A DNA stretch of 64,000 nucleotides from Sulfurimonas sp. (GTDB lineage Bacteria; Campylobacterota; Campylobacteria; Campylobacterales; Sulfurimonadaceae): assembly GCF_023228785.1 (NCBI RefSeq), contig NZ_JALOAN010000007.1, positions 1 to 64,000 on the forward strand, written 5' to 3'. The notes below the pieces were generated by a model, which had not been told where the DNA came from, did not search any database, and saw only the letters and a list, made by a program, of their open reading frames with translations. This document shows positions 52,062-61,488 of the stretch, one piece after another. The position numbers were made by a program, and so were the translations under genes. Each line of letters starts with the position of its first letter. Position 1 is the first letter of the stretch.

Positions 52062-53262
52062 TTACATCCTTAATTGTTTGTGTTTTTAAAATCCATTTAA
52101 AATAAAGCCCACCAAGGACAAAGCCAACTCCCATAAGCACAGCTATACTCTGCAAAGAGAAGTCATGTGTAGCTAAGAAACCTATCATAAAAGAGACAAG
52201 AGCAGCTGAACTTAAAAATAGCATATCATTATATGCAACCATGCGTCCATAATACTTCTCTTTTATATTTTTTTGCAAAAGAGTGTAAGTGTAAGACCAA
52301 AGAGTTGTAGTGAAAAACCCAACAAAGACACTAGCAAAAAGTGAAAGATAAAAGTCTCTCATTAAAACTGCCCAGATCCAAACCGCTACAGCTTGAGCCA
52401 TAAAAACATAGACTAAAGTTTTGTTATTTACAAAGCGGCTAATTAGCATCGGACCAATCACTAATCCAACTGCGCGAGCTGAGTGAAGAAGACCAAGAGC
52501 TAGTGAACTAGCTATGATGCCTACATAGTACTGATCTACCATTAAAACTACAAGTGCATCAAAAGCAGTAAGTCCTACAAAAGCGTGGATAATCATAAGA
52601 TGCAATGCCTGTGGAGTTCTTTTTATATATCTAAAAGTATCCTTCATCATCTCAAAAAGGTTTTCATCTGTCTTAATTATATTTATCTCTATTTTTAAAT
52701 TATAAAGCAAGATAAAACCAACAACAAACATCAAAGCATCTACAATAAAAGCAACTTTAACACCAAACCAATAGACAAAAAAACCACTTATTGCCATTCC
52801 TAAAGTATATGAGAGTGACCAAATGATGGAATGAAGTTCGTTAGCCTTTTGAAGTTTTTTACCTCTTAAGATCTTAGGAAGAAGTGACATCTCAGTTGTA
52901 AAGTAAAAACTTGCAGCTGCCATTTTTAAAAATATCAAAAGATACAAAAGCCACATATCATCTACTGAAGTCACAAAAATCAAGAAAAACGTTGCAAAGA
53001 TCTCTATAGTTATGAGTATGAGCAAGATCTTCTTAGGTTTAAAACTATCGATAATAGAGCCTGAAAAAGGAGCTTGAATAACACCTGCTAGGAAGTGAAG
53101 CATAGCAACAAAAGCTATAACAGATGCTGATGTATTAAGATTTAAAAGTAGCGTATAAATGGCGATATTACTAAACCATGCACCAAAATATGCGATGAGT
53201 TGAATAGTTGATAATCTTCTAAAAATGGGTTCTGATTTTAGTAGTTCTAGGTAGTCTTTCAT
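52048..53262 (-). CDS. MFS transporter
   Basis: 404 residues with about 11-12 hydrophobic helices and an MFS_3/enterobactin-exporter-like pattern: QLIAYFGAWFSNIAIYTLL in TM1, FSGSIIDSFKPKK between TM2 and TM3, and a long cytoplasmic loop near 195-215. Proteins of this group export siderophores or drugs; the substrate is not determinable. It begins the leftward MFS - small protein - MATE run, divergent from flaG. Confidence 0.82.
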   Translation of the reverse strand: MKDYLELLKSEPIFRRLSTIQLIAYFGAWFSNIAIYTLLLNLNTSASVIAFVAMLHFLAGVIQAPFSGSIIDSFKPKKILLILITIEIFATFFLIFVTSVDDMWLLYLLIFLKMAAASFYFTTEMSLLPKILRGKKLQKANELHSIIWSLSYTLGMAISGFFVYWFGVKVAFIVDALMFVVGFILLYNLKIEINIIKTDENLFEMMKDTFRYIKRTPQALHLMIIHAFVGLTAFDALVVLMVDQYYVGIIASSLALGLLHSARAVGLVIGPMLISRFVNNKTLVYVFMAQAVAVWIWAVLMRDFYLSLFASVFVGFFTTTLWSYTYTLLQKNIKEKYYGRMVAYNDMLFLSSAALVSFMIGFLATHDFSLQSIAVLMGVGFVLGGLYFKWILKTQTIKDVSDDL

Positions 53263-53391
53263 ACGTGAAAGATTATCATAGTTTTTGTAGCTTTTAGGAC
53301 ATATATTACAAATTTGTGCTTTTTAATTAAAGTCATCTATGAATATGCCGATTTTGTATTTATAGTATTCTTTATAATTAAGGAGCAAGTC

Positions 53392-53781
53392 ATGGATGGC
53401 GTAGCAAATGTTGCAGGACAACAACAATTACAAACAAATATGCAAGAAACTCAAGGAAGAGAATCTGCACAGGTAGAAGCTGTAGTTAAACAACCTAAGC
53501 AAGTTGATATTGTAAAAGAGATTCAAAAAGAGAACTCTAACACAAATGAAAAGATAAATTCTAAAGAGCAAGTCCAAGAGTTAGTTAAACAACTAAACGA
53601 TGCGATGTCGCCTATTACCACCGACATTAAATTTGGTGTTGATAGAGATGATATTTTTTATGTATCTGTTATAGAAGAAAAAACCAACAAGATGCTTAGA
53701 CGATTTCCAGCTGAACAAGCTATGGATTTTCTTCCAAAAATGCAAGAAGTAGTTGGTATACTATTTGACTCAAAAGGCTAA
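53392..53781 (+). CDS. flaG: FlaG family flagellar protein
   Basis: The start is put at ATG 53392 with AAGGAG in front; the longer frame from 53314 has no ribosome site. The 129 residues have a Gln/Glu-rich N-terminal half and the FlaG domain at the C-terminus (IKFGVDRDDIFYVSVI, then FPAEQAMDFLPKM). FlaG influences flagellar filament length in Campylobacter. It is monocistronic by appearance: a hairpin follows and argG begins 124 bases later. Confidence 0.85.
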   Translation: MDGVANVAGQQQLQTNMQETQGRESAQVEAVVKQPKQVDIVKEIQKENSNTNEKINSKEQVQELVKQLNDAMSPITTDIKFGVDRDDIFYVSVIEEKTNKMLRRFPAEQAMDFLPKMQEVVGILFDSKG

Positions 53782-53805
53782 GAGTTTAACTCCCTTTTGA
53801 ATCAA
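53765..53805 (+). terminator. Hairpin at the flaG stop
   Basis: TTGACTCAAAAGG (53765-53777) pairs with CCTTTTGAATCAA (53793-53805), 12 of 13 positions matched, loop 15 bases including the flaG stop codon. No clear T run follows, so termination efficiency is uncertain. Confidence 0.4.
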
Positions 53806-53905
53806 ACACTCTTCACTTAAATCTACTCTACACAATTTGCTAACCCACTTTTAATCTCTTTTATTGTAAACTCGCGACATTTATTTTGCAAAAGGGACAT
53901 TTAGT

Positions 53906-55123
53906 ATGAAAAAAGAAGTTAAAAAAGTAGTCTTAGCTTATTCTGGCGGACTAGACACTAGTGTTATTTTAAAGTGGTTACAAGATGAGTATAAGTGTGA
54001 GGTTGTAACTTTCACAGCAGACTTAGGTCAAGGCGAAGAGTTAGAGCCTGCAAGAAAAAAAGCTTTAGAGTTTGGTATCAAACCTGAAAATATCTTTATA
54101 GATGACTTAAGAGAAGAGTTTGTTAAAGACTATGTTTATCCTATGTTTAGAGCAAACACAATCTATGAGGGTGAATACTTACTAGGAACTTCTATAGCTC
54201 GTCCACTAATTGCAAAAAGACAAGCCCAGATCGCTAAAATAACTGGTGCTGATGGCGTTAGTCACGGTGCAACTGGAAAAGGAAACGATCAAGTTCGCTT
54301 TGAGATGGGTTACCTAAGCCAAGACTCGACTCTAACTATCATAGCTCCATGGAGAGAATGGGATCTAAACTCAAGAGAAAAATTACTCTCTTATGCAGAG
54401 AAGCATGGTATCTCTATAGAGAAAAAAGGTAAAAAATCACCTTATTCTATGGATGCAAATCTACTTCACATCTCTTATGAGGGCGGTATCTTAGAAGATC
54501 CAAACGCTGAGCCAGAAGAGAGTATGTGGTTATGGTCTTGCTCTCCTGAGAATGCTCCAGATGAGGCTGAGTATATTGAACTTGGTTATAAAAACGGAGA
54601 TCCAATAACACTAAATGGTAAAGAGTTAAGTCCAGCTACAATGCTTAAAACTCTAAATGAGATAGGTTCAAAACATGGTATTGGTCGTATAGATATTGTT
54701 GAGAATCGTTTTGTTGGAATGAAAGCTCGTGGATGTTATGAAACTCCGGGTGGAACAATTATGCTAAAAGCTCATCGTGCTATGGAGTCCATAACACTTG
54801 ACCGCGAAGCGACTCACTTAAAAGATGAGATGATGCCTCGCTATGCAAAACTCATCTATAACGGTTTTTGGTTCTCTCCAGAGAGAGAGATGCTCCAAGC
54901 TGCAATAGATAAATCTCAAGAATTTGTAGAAGGAAATGTGCGTCTAAAACTCTATAAAGGCAATATTATGGTTGTCGGAAGAAATTCTAGTGTTTCACTT
55001 TTCTCAGAAGAGTACTCAACTTTTGAAGAGGATGAAGTTTACAATCAAAAAGATGCAGAGGGTTTTATAAAACTAAATGCTTTAAGATTTATTATCGAAG
55101 GTAAAGCTAGAAAAAACAGATAA
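53906..55123 (+). CDS. argG: Argininosuccinate synthase
   Basis: 405 residues with N-terminal ATP-binding loop AYSGGLDTSVI (about 10-20), GKGNDQVRFE and the C-terminal tetramerisation helix. ArgG joins citrulline and aspartate using ATP in arginine synthesis. Length is standard. It is followed by a small redox protein gene 13 bases later. Confidence 0.97.
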   Translation: MKKEVKKVVLAYSGGLDTSVILKWLQDEYKCEVVTFTADLGQGEELEPARKKALEFGIKPENIFIDDLREEFVKDYVYPMFRANTIYEGEYLLGTSIARPLIAKRQAQIAKITGADGVSHGATGKGNDQVRFEMGYLSQDSTLTIIAPWREWDLNSREKLLSYAEKHGISIEKKGKKSPYSMDANLLHISYEGGILEDPNAEPEESMWLWSCSPENAPDEAEYIELGYKNGDPITLNGKELSPATMLKTLNEIGSKHGIGRIDIVENRFVGMKARGCYETPGGTIMLKAHRAMESITLDREATHLKDEMMPRYAKLIYNGFWFSPEREMLQAAIDKSQEFVEGNVRLKLYKGNIMVVGRNSSVSLFSEEYSTFEEDEVYNQKDAEGFIKLNALRFIIEGKARKNR

Positions 55124-55136
55124 CAAAAGGTGGCAT

Positions 55137-55874
55137 ATGAGTATAATAAAGATAGATATAAACTCTCATGAATTTCAAGCAGAGTTAGAAAAAACCATAG
55201 ACTTTACAGACAAAGTTTTATCTCAATTTGGATGGCAATACCATCCAGAAGCTGAATTAAATGAGGGCGTACAACTAGGTCTCGCTAGAAACAAGATGAT
55301 GTATGGAAAAAGATTTTGTCCATGTTTTATGGTTGATAGCAGTGGAGATAAACCAAAAAGTGTTGATGATAGAGTCTGTCCTTGTAAACCAGCTATAGAA
55401 AATGAAATTCCAACAGATGGAACTTGTCACTGTGGTATCTATTGTACACCAGAATTCGCTGCAAAAAAACGCTTAGAGATGGATATGAAAGAGATAGTTC
55501 ACAATCACTCAAGAGGATTGAGTAAAGATGAGTGTGAGCTACTTGTAAATAAAGCAGAACTAGATGCAGATGAGCTACTATCACTTATAGAAGCTAGAGA
55601 ACTAGGCATGACAAAGTTTAAACTTATAGATGTTCGTGAGCACATGGAGTGGCAAATGGGTCATATAAAAGGTGCTGATGCACTTGTTCCAACAAGCAGT
55701 TTTTTTCAAGTCCTAGATGATGCAAAATTAAGTAAAGATGAAAATATTATACTTTATTGTCATGTAGGAAGCCGTTCAGCTCACTGTGCTAGAATACTGG
55801 GCGATATGGGATATGAAAAAATAGGAAACTTAACTCGAGGAATAGTCTCTTATGCTGGAGAGATTGTAAGATAA
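55137..55874 (+). CDS. Ferredoxin-thioredoxin reductase catalytic domain fused to rhodanese
   Basis: 245 residues. The N-terminal ~120 match the catalytic subunit of ferredoxin:thioredoxin reductase, with CPC, CPC and CHC motifs (about 61-105) that bind a 4Fe-4S cluster next to a redox disulfide. Residues ~145-245 are a rhodanese domain with LIDVREHMEW and active-site loop CHVGSRS. The fusion suggests that electrons or persulfide sulfur pass between the two sites. Spacing between the cysteine motifs differs from the plant enzyme (17 and 13 residues), so it is an FTR-like variant. Confidence 0.82.
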   Translation: MSIIKIDINSHEFQAELEKTIDFTDKVLSQFGWQYHPEAELNEGVQLGLARNKMMYGKRFCPCFMVDSSGDKPKSVDDRVCPCKPAIENEIPTDGTCHCGIYCTPEFAAKKRLEMDMKEIVHNHSRGLSKDECELLVNKAELDADELLSLIEARELGMTKFKLIDVREHMEWQMGHIKGADALVPTSSFFQVLDDAKLSKDENIILYCHVGSRSAHCARILGDMGYEKIGNLTRGIVSYAGEIVR

Positions 55875-55893
55875 AAAATTTAAGGAAAATTAT

Positions 55894-56340
55894 ATGAAAG
55901 TATTATTGATTAAAGATGTAAAAAGTTTAGGTAAAAAAGGTGAAGTTAAAGAAGTTAAAGATGGTTATGGAAAAAACTTTCTTGTAGCTAAAGGCTTTGC
56001 AAAACATGCTACTGCTGAGATTTTAGAACAACACAGAGCTGATGAGGCACAAAGAGCTGCTGATGAAGCTGCTGAGATTGCAAGTTTAAAAGAGATCGCT
56101 AAAAAGCTTGATAAGTTAGAAATTATCATTACTAAAAAAATGGGACAAAATGGTAGTCTTTTTGGTGCAATTACTAAAGATGAAGTAGCTCTTGCACTTC
56201 TTGAACAACACAATATTGAGATAGATAAAAAGCATATAATAGATAAAGTTGCTATAAAAACTGTAGGTGAACATGAGCTTGACTTAAAGCTAGGTCACGC
56301 TATTCACGCAAAACTACATGTGGATGTACAGGGAGAATAA
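55894..56340 (+). CDS. rplI: 50S ribosomal protein L9
   Basis: 148 residues with the L9 N-terminal domain (MKVLLIKDVKSLGKKGE, VKDGYGKNFLV), a long connecting helix rich in Ala/Glu and a C-terminal rRNA-binding domain. It binds 23S rRNA domain V. It begins 19 bases after the FTR-rhodanese gene and precedes hslVU. Confidence 0.97.
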   Translation: MKVLLIKDVKSLGKKGEVKEVKDGYGKNFLVAKGFAKHATAEILEQHRADEAQRAADEAAEIASLKEIAKKLDKLEIIITKKMGQNGSLFGAITKDEVALALLEQHNIEIDKKHIIDKVAIKTVGEHELDLKLGHAIHAKLHVDVQGE

Positions 56341-56341
56341 A

Positions 56342-56425
56342 ATGATAAAAATTCTCTTGTCACAAAGCATAGCTTCAGTGAGAGGAATTGAAGAGGGACT
56401 TGTTCCTCCTAAAGGAGACCGATAA
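56342..56425 (+). CDS. Possible 27-residue peptide between rplI and hslV
   Basis: A short frame, MIKILLSQSIASVRGIEEGL plus seven more residues, starts 1 base after the rplI stop and ends 2 bases before the hslV ATG; its 3' end contains the hslV ribosome site (AAGGAGA). The packing suggests a leader that couples rplI and hslV translation. Its own ribosome site (GGGAGAATAA, spanning the rplI stop) is present. Chance is possible at this length. Confidence 0.35.
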   Translation: MIKILLSQSIASVRGIEEGLVPPKGDR

Positions 56426-56427
56426 CG

Positions 56428-56973
56428 ATGTTTGATGCTACTACAATACTTGCCTATAAAGGTAAAAACAAAGCTGTAATTGGTGGAGATGGACAAGTTA
56501 CTTTTGGAAACTCAGTTCTAAAAGCAAATGCTACAAAAATCCGCACACTTCATAATGGCAAGATCCTCGCTGGTTTTGCAGGAAGTACAGCTGATGCATT
56601 TAATCTCTTTGATATGTTTGAGGATTTTTTAGAAGATAAAAAAGGCGACATTTTAAAGTCTGTTATCGAGTTTTCTAAAGCATGGAGAAAAGACAAAGTT
56701 CTTCGCCGCTTAGAAGCTATGATGATAGTTTTAAACAATGACCATATATTTATTCTTACAGGAAATGGCGATGTTGTTGAGCCTGAGGATGGAGAGATAG
56801 CTTCAATTGGAAGTGGTTCAAACTATGCACTCTCAGCTGCAAGAGCCTTAAAAAAGCACTCAGATCTAGACGAAGAAGAGATCATTCGTGAGAGCCTCTC
56901 TATCGCAGCAGATCTATGTATCTACACAAACCACAACATAAAAGTACTTACACTTCAAGGGGACACTCAGTGA
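56428..56973 (+). CDS. hslV: ATP-dependent protease subunit HslV
   Basis: 181 residues of proteasome beta-type fold. The N-terminal MFDA is expected to be removed to expose the catalytic Thr of TTILAYKG. GGDGQVTFGN and GFAGSTADAF are family motifs, and GSGSNYALSAARAL lies in the second half. HslV forms the double-hexamer peptidase that works with HslU. The stop overlaps the hslU GTG by 4 bases. Confidence 0.96.
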   Translation: MFDATTILAYKGKNKAVIGGDGQVTFGNSVLKANATKIRTLHNGKILAGFAGSTADAFNLFDMFEDFLEDKKGDILKSVIEFSKAWRKDKVLRRLEAMMIVLNNDHIFILTGNGDVVEPEDGEIASIGSGSNYALSAARALKKHSDLDEEEIIRESLSIAADLCIYTNHNIKVLTLQGDTQ

Positions 56974-58298
56974 ATTTAACTCCAAAAGAGATTGTAGAGT
57001 ATCTTGACAAATATGTCATCTCACAAAAAGATGCTAAAAAAACAATAGCTCTTGCTCTTAGAACAAGATATAGACGAATGCAGTTAAGCGAAGAACTTCA
57101 AAGTGAGATCATGCCTAAGAACATTCTTATGATTGGATCTACTGGTGTTGGAAAGACTGAGATCTCAAGAAGACTTGCAAAGATGATGAAAGTTCCTTTT
57201 ATCAAAGTAGAAGCTAGCAAATATACTGAAGTTGGTTTTGTTGGTCGTGATGTTGAGTCAATGATCCGAGATCTAGTTATCGCTGCTATTGCTATTGTAA
57301 AAGAAGAAAAAGAGGGGCAAAACCAAGAAAAAATAGATAACTATGTTTTAAATAAAATAGTTGAAAAACTTCTCCCTCCCCTACCAGAGAGTGCAAGCGA
57401 GAGCAAAAAAGATGATTATCAAAGACTTTTAGAAGTTATGGAGAGACGTGTCAATGATGGAGAGATGGACGATAAAATCATCGAACTTGAAGTTGATAAG
57501 ATCCATGTTGAATTTAGCGATACAAATCTTCCTCCTGAGATGGCAAAAGTTCAAGAATCTTTTTCTAAGATCTTTGAATCTATGAACAAAGAAGATAGAA
57601 AAAAAGAGTTAAGTGTTAGAGATGCAAAGAGTATTTTAAGAGCTGAAGCTAGTCACAAACTCTTAGATATGAATAGCATAAATGCCGAAGCACTAAGAAG
57701 AGCTGAAGATGGTGGCATAATCTTCTTAGATGAGATAGATAAAATTACTATCAGTGCAAAGTCACAAGGCAGAAATGACCCTAGTAAAGAGGGAGTTCAA
57801 AGAGATCTGCTTCCTATAGTTGAGGGAAGTAGTGTTACTACTAAGTATGGAGTTATAAACACTGACCATATTCTCTTCATCGCAGCTGGTGCATTTCATA
57901 CAACAAAACCAAGTGATCTTATACCTGAACTTCAAGGTAGATTTCCACTAAGAGTTGAACTTGAATCTCTGACTGAGGAGACTCTTTATAAGATTCTTAC
58001 TCAGACTCAAAACTCACTTTTGAAGCAGTACGAAGCACTTTTAGGTGTAGAAGATGTTAAGCTTGTTTTTGAGGATGAGGCGATAAAAGCTATAGCAAAA
58101 CTATCACATCGTGCAAATGAGATAACTGAAGATATCGGTGCTAGACGTCTTCATACTGTACTAGAGCGAGTCTTAGAAGATGTAAGTTTTAATGCTCATG
58201 AGTACAAAGGCAAAGAGTTTGTAATAAAAAGCGAACTTATACACGAAAAACTAGATCTTATTGTCGAAGATGACAATCTGTCTCGTTATATACTATAA
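56970..58298 (+). CDS. hslU: ATP-dependent protease ATPase subunit HslU
   Basis: The start is GTG 56970 (GTGA overlap with the hslV stop, AAGGGG upstream), giving the family N-terminus NLTPKEIVEYLDKYVI; upstream in-frame ATG codons lie inside hslV. The 442 residues contain Walker A GSTGVGKTE, the I domain (about 110-240), Walker B IIFLDEIDK and the C-terminal helix ending in SRYIL that docks on HslV. It unfolds substrates for HslV. Confidence 0.97.
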   Translation: MNLTPKEIVEYLDKYVISQKDAKKTIALALRTRYRRMQLSEELQSEIMPKNILMIGSTGVGKTEISRRLAKMMKVPFIKVEASKYTEVGFVGRDVESMIRDLVIAAIAIVKEEKEGQNQEKIDNYVLNKIVEKLLPPLPESASESKKDDYQRLLEVMERRVNDGEMDDKIIELEVDKIHVEFSDTNLPPEMAKVQESFSKIFESMNKEDRKKELSVRDAKSILRAEASHKLLDMNSINAEALRRAEDGGIIFLDEIDKITISAKSQGRNDPSKEGVQRDLLPIVEGSSVTTKYGVINTDHILFIAAGAFHTTKPSDLIPELQGRFPLRVELESLTEETLYKILTQTQNSLLKQYEALLGVEDVKLVFEDEAIKAIAKLSHRANEITEDIGARRLHTVLERVLEDVSFNAHEYKGKEFVIKSELIHEKLDLIVEDDNLSRYIL

Positions 58299-58333
58299 TC
58301 ATAAAAAATGATTTTATTAAAGGTAATAAAGAA

Positions 58334-59212
58334 ATGACAAAAGCAGGTTTTGTATCTCTTATTGGGCGTCCAAATGCTGGAAAAAGCACACTTATGAACT
58401 CACTTTTGGGTGAAAACATAGCTATGGTTAGTCAAAAAGCCAACGCTACAAGAAAACGCTCAAACGCTATAGTAATGCACGGCGATACTCAAATCATCTT
58501 TGTGGATACTCCGGGCATCCATGAGAGAGAGAAGATACTAAACCAGTTTATGCTCGATGAGGCACTAAAAGCTATGGGCGATTGTGACCTTATTGTATAT
58601 CTTGCTCCTGTGACTGACTCACTAGAACATTACGAGAAGTTTTTAAAACTTAATAATTCAAGAGTTAAACATATTGTAGTCCTTAGTAAAATCGACCAAG
58701 TAAATCAGATAAAACTCTTTAAAAAGATAGACTCTTATAACCAATATGGAAATGAATTTGAAGCTTTGATACCTGTGAGTATCTCTAAAAAAGTTGGTCA
58801 TGAAGATCTCTTAAAAATCATTTCAAAACATCTTCCAGAGTCGCCATTTCTTTATGATCCAAGTGATTTGACAAGCGAACTTGTGCGGGATATATATGCA
58901 GGTTTTATAAGAGAAGCGATTTTTGACAATGTTAGTGATGAGATTCCTTATGAGTCTGATGTTTTAATAGACTCTATAAAAGAGGAAAAAGGACTCGATA
59001 GTATTCATGCTACTATCATTATAGAAAAAGAGTCACAAAAAGGCATCATTATAGGAAAAGCTGGAAATTCTATAAAAAGAATCTCTTCATCTGCTAGAGA
59101 GAAAATAGAACGCTTAAGTGGTAAAAAAACTTACTTAAGTCTAGAAGTTGCAGTAAAAAAAGGTTGGTCTAAAGACAAATCTTATCTTGAAGAAATAGGA
59201 TATATATCATGA
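58334..59212 (+). CDS. era: GTPase Era
   Basis: 292 residues: GTPase domain with G1 GRPNAGKST, G3 DTPGI and G4 SKID, and a C-terminal KH domain with GIIIGKAGNSIKRI. Era binds the 3' end of 16S rRNA and assists 30S assembly. It overlaps the next gene by 4 bases. Confidence 0.97.
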   Translation: MTKAGFVSLIGRPNAGKSTLMNSLLGENIAMVSQKANATRKRSNAIVMHGDTQIIFVDTPGIHEREKILNQFMLDEALKAMGDCDLIVYLAPVTDSLEHYEKFLKLNNSRVKHIVVLSKIDQVNQIKLFKKIDSYNQYGNEFEALIPVSISKKVGHEDLLKIISKHLPESPFLYDPSDLTSELVRDIYAGFIREAIFDNVSDEIPYESDVLIDSIKEEKGLDSIHATIIIEKESQKGIIIGKAGNSIKRISSSAREKIERLSGKKTYLSLEVAVKKGWSKDKSYLEEIGYIS

Positions 59213-60177
59213 AAATAATTTTGTTAGTACTTATTAGCTTATCTCTGTTTGCTAGTGATGTTCTTACTAATTACCGCCTAAATGGTATTGATAACATTGA
59301 AAAACATATGGATCTAGAGCTTACGAGCAAAGTTTACTGGAGTCACTATTTAAAAGATACAGACAATACTTTTGGCTACATAGAATCATATAAAAATATT
59401 TTAACATGTAATAAAGACTTATCTACTCTAGCTCTATATTCAAAAGATGACAATAATACTTATAAGTTAAAGAAAAAATATAGTGCATTTACAGGAAAAG
59501 AAAAAGGTGACAAGCTTAAAGAAGGAGACTTAAAGACTCCTATTGGCGTTTATAAAATAACAAAAAAACTTACAAAAGAAAATAAGCTTGACTCATTTTA
59601 TGGACCACTCGCTTTTGTTACGTCATATCCAAATGAATATGACAAGTACAGAGGTAAAAATGGTTATGGGATCTGGATACATGGTCTCCCAACGGAAAAA
59701 GAAAGAGATGAGTTTACACAAGGCTGTATAGCTATAGACAACCCTAGCATAGAAGTTTTAGATGAAAATATAGATGTACAAAACACTCTTCTTATAATCA
59801 ATGGTGATGAAGTAAAACAAAATATTTCAAAAGAGATCTTAACTTCAATTCTTTCTGATCTTTATAGTTGGAGATATAGTTGGCTATATGATGATATAGA
59901 TGGTTATCTTAATTTTTATGCAAAAGAATTTATAAGATTTGATGGTATGAATTTTGATAAATTTAAAAAGTATAAAACAAGAGTATTTAAAAAGATAGAA
60001 AAAAAAACTATTATATTTAAAGATATAAATGTAGTCCCATATCCAGGAACTAAAGATGTTTACCAAATAACTTTTTATGAAGATTACAAGTCTGACACTT
60101 TTGAGTTTAGTGGAGATAAATCACTTATTGTAAGACTTGATGAGTCTAACAAGATGAAAATTTTGACAGAAAAATAA
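59209..60177 (+). CDS. Csd6/Pgp2-like L,D-carboxypeptidase (YkuD + NTF2-like)
   Basis: 322 residues with signal peptide (MKIILLVLISLSLFA). The YkuD catalytic domain (about 80-200) has the HG...GCIAID pattern with catalytic His and Cys (IHGLPTEKERDEFTQGCIAI). An NTF2-like domain follows (about 215-315). This two-domain arrangement matches Helicobacter Csd6 and Campylobacter Pgp2, which trim peptidoglycan tetrapeptides to tripeptides... more exactly, tripeptides to dipeptides for the partner group is done by Csd4; Csd6 removes the terminal D-Ala. It influences helical cell shape. It is followed directly by a Csd4-like gene. Confidence 0.8.
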   Translation: MKIILLVLISLSLFASDVLTNYRLNGIDNIEKHMDLELTSKVYWSHYLKDTDNTFGYIESYKNILTCNKDLSTLALYSKDDNNTYKLKKKYSAFTGKEKGDKLKEGDLKTPIGVYKITKKLTKENKLDSFYGPLAFVTSYPNEYDKYRGKNGYGIWIHGLPTEKERDEFTQGCIAIDNPSIEVLDENIDVQNTLLIINGDEVKQNISKEILTSILSDLYSWRYSWLYDDIDGYLNFYAKEFIRFDGMNFDKFKKYKTRVFKKIEKKTIIFKDINVVPYPGTKDVYQITFYEDYKSDTFEFSGDKSLIVRLDESNKMKILTEK

Positions 60178-60178
60178 A

Positions 60179-61477
60179 ATGCTATTTAAAAAGCTATTTT
60201 TATCAATTTTTCTACTTATTTGCTTAAATCTATATGCATCTTCAGAGGTGCAACTCATAAAAAAGCAAAATAGCGACTCAAATACTACGCTTCTGGTTAT
60301 AGGAGGTATCCACGGAGATGAACCTGGTGGATATTTTGCAGCCTCTGTCCTTGCAACTCACTACAAGATACTCTCTAAAAATCTTTGGATAGTCCCAGAT
60401 CTTAACAGACCTAGTATCCAAGTAAATCAAAGAGGTTTGTATGGAGATATGAATAGAAAATTCTCCTTTGTAAAAGATAGTGATAAGGATAAAAAGAGAG
60501 TAGAAGAGATTAAAAAAATCATTTTACAAGAGAATATCTCTTTGGTTTTAAACCTACATGATGGAAATGGCTTTTATAGAAAAGAACATCAAGGAAACAT
60601 CTTCAATCCTAATGCATGGGGACAAACTTGTGTGATAGATCAAAACAAACTCCAGCAAGAACAAGAGTTTGGAAATCTAGATTCAATAGCATCTATTGTT
60701 ACTCAAAACATAAATAAAAAACTTATAAAACAACATCATACCCTAGGTGTTAGAAATACAAATACAAAATTTGAAGATGAAGCTATGCAACTTTCACTTA
60801 CATACTTTGCAGTTACAAACAATAAGCCAGCTTTTGCTATAGAAACAAGTAAACATCTCCCAACACTATCTCAAAAAGTATTTTATCAACTCCTAGCCAT
60901 AGAAGAATTTATGAAGATTATGAATATAGACTACAAAAGAGAATTTGATTTAAATGAAAAAGAGTTAGACAAAATACTTTCACAATATGGAGTTTTAAAT
61001 ATTAATAACAATATATCATTAAACTTACATGATATAAAACCTTACTTAAGTTATATTCCGCTAAAATCATCTAGTAATGTATTTAAGTTTTCTCATATAC
61101 TAGGGAGTATAAAGAAAACCAATGGTAGTTTTGTTGTTTATCTTGGTAATAAAAAAATCACAACATTAAGACCTCAATATTTTGAAATTGTGAAAAAAAG
61201 TGAAGAAAATTTTGATGTTATTATTGATGGTAAGTTAGAATCTGTCAATTTTACTTCAACTTTTTTTGTAACTGACGATTTTCACATAGTTAATAACAGT
61301 AAGTTTCGTGTAAATATTATAGGTTATAGATCAAGTTCTGCTAGTGAAAGTGGAGTTGATATAAGCCTAAAAAACTTAGATAAAAACTTTTCTGTAGATA
61401 AAAGTCAAAAACTATATAGAGTAGAATTTTACAAAGATGGTAAGTTTTACTCTATGGCAATGGCTTATTTTAAATAG
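60179..61477 (+). CDS. Csd4/Pgp1-like M14/M99 metallo-carboxypeptidase
   Basis: 432 residues with signal peptide (MLFKKLFLSIFLLICLNLYA) and a zinc carboxypeptidase domain: GGIHGDEPGG (first zinc ligands, about 40-50), NLHDGNGFY (third ligand region) and AIETSK (catalytic Glu). Two beta domains follow. Length and order match Csd4/Pgp1, the D,L-carboxypeptidase that cuts peptidoglycan tripeptides to dipeptides and gives cells helical curvature. It starts 1 base after the Csd6-like stop, so both shape enzymes are co-expressed. Confidence 0.8.
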   Translation: MLFKKLFLSIFLLICLNLYASSEVQLIKKQNSDSNTTLLVIGGIHGDEPGGYFAASVLATHYKILSKNLWIVPDLNRPSIQVNQRGLYGDMNRKFSFVKDSDKDKKRVEEIKKIILQENISLVLNLHDGNGFYRKEHQGNIFNPNAWGQTCVIDQNKLQQEQEFGNLDSIASIVTQNINKKLIKQHHTLGVRNTNTKFEDEAMQLSLTYFAVTNNKPAFAIETSKHLPTLSQKVFYQLLAIEEFMKIMNIDYKREFDLNEKELDKILSQYGVLNINNNISLNLHDIKPYLSYIPLKSSSNVFKFSHILGSIKKTNGSFVVYLGNKKITTLRPQYFEIVKKSEENFDVIIDGKLESVNFTSTFFVTDDFHIVNNSKFRVNIIGYRSSSASESGVDISLKNLDKNFSVDKSQKLYRVEFYKDGKFYSMAMAYFK

Positions 61478-61488
61478 GACCTTAAGTA

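Noticed and set aside
53314..53391. Longer FlaG start
   Set aside because: The added hydrophobic stretch is not part of FlaG and lacks a ribosome site, while ATG 53392 has AAGGAG.
56916..56969. Longer HslU starting inside hslV
   Set aside because: The extra residues are hslV read out of frame; GTG 56970 gives the family N-terminus and a good ribosome site.
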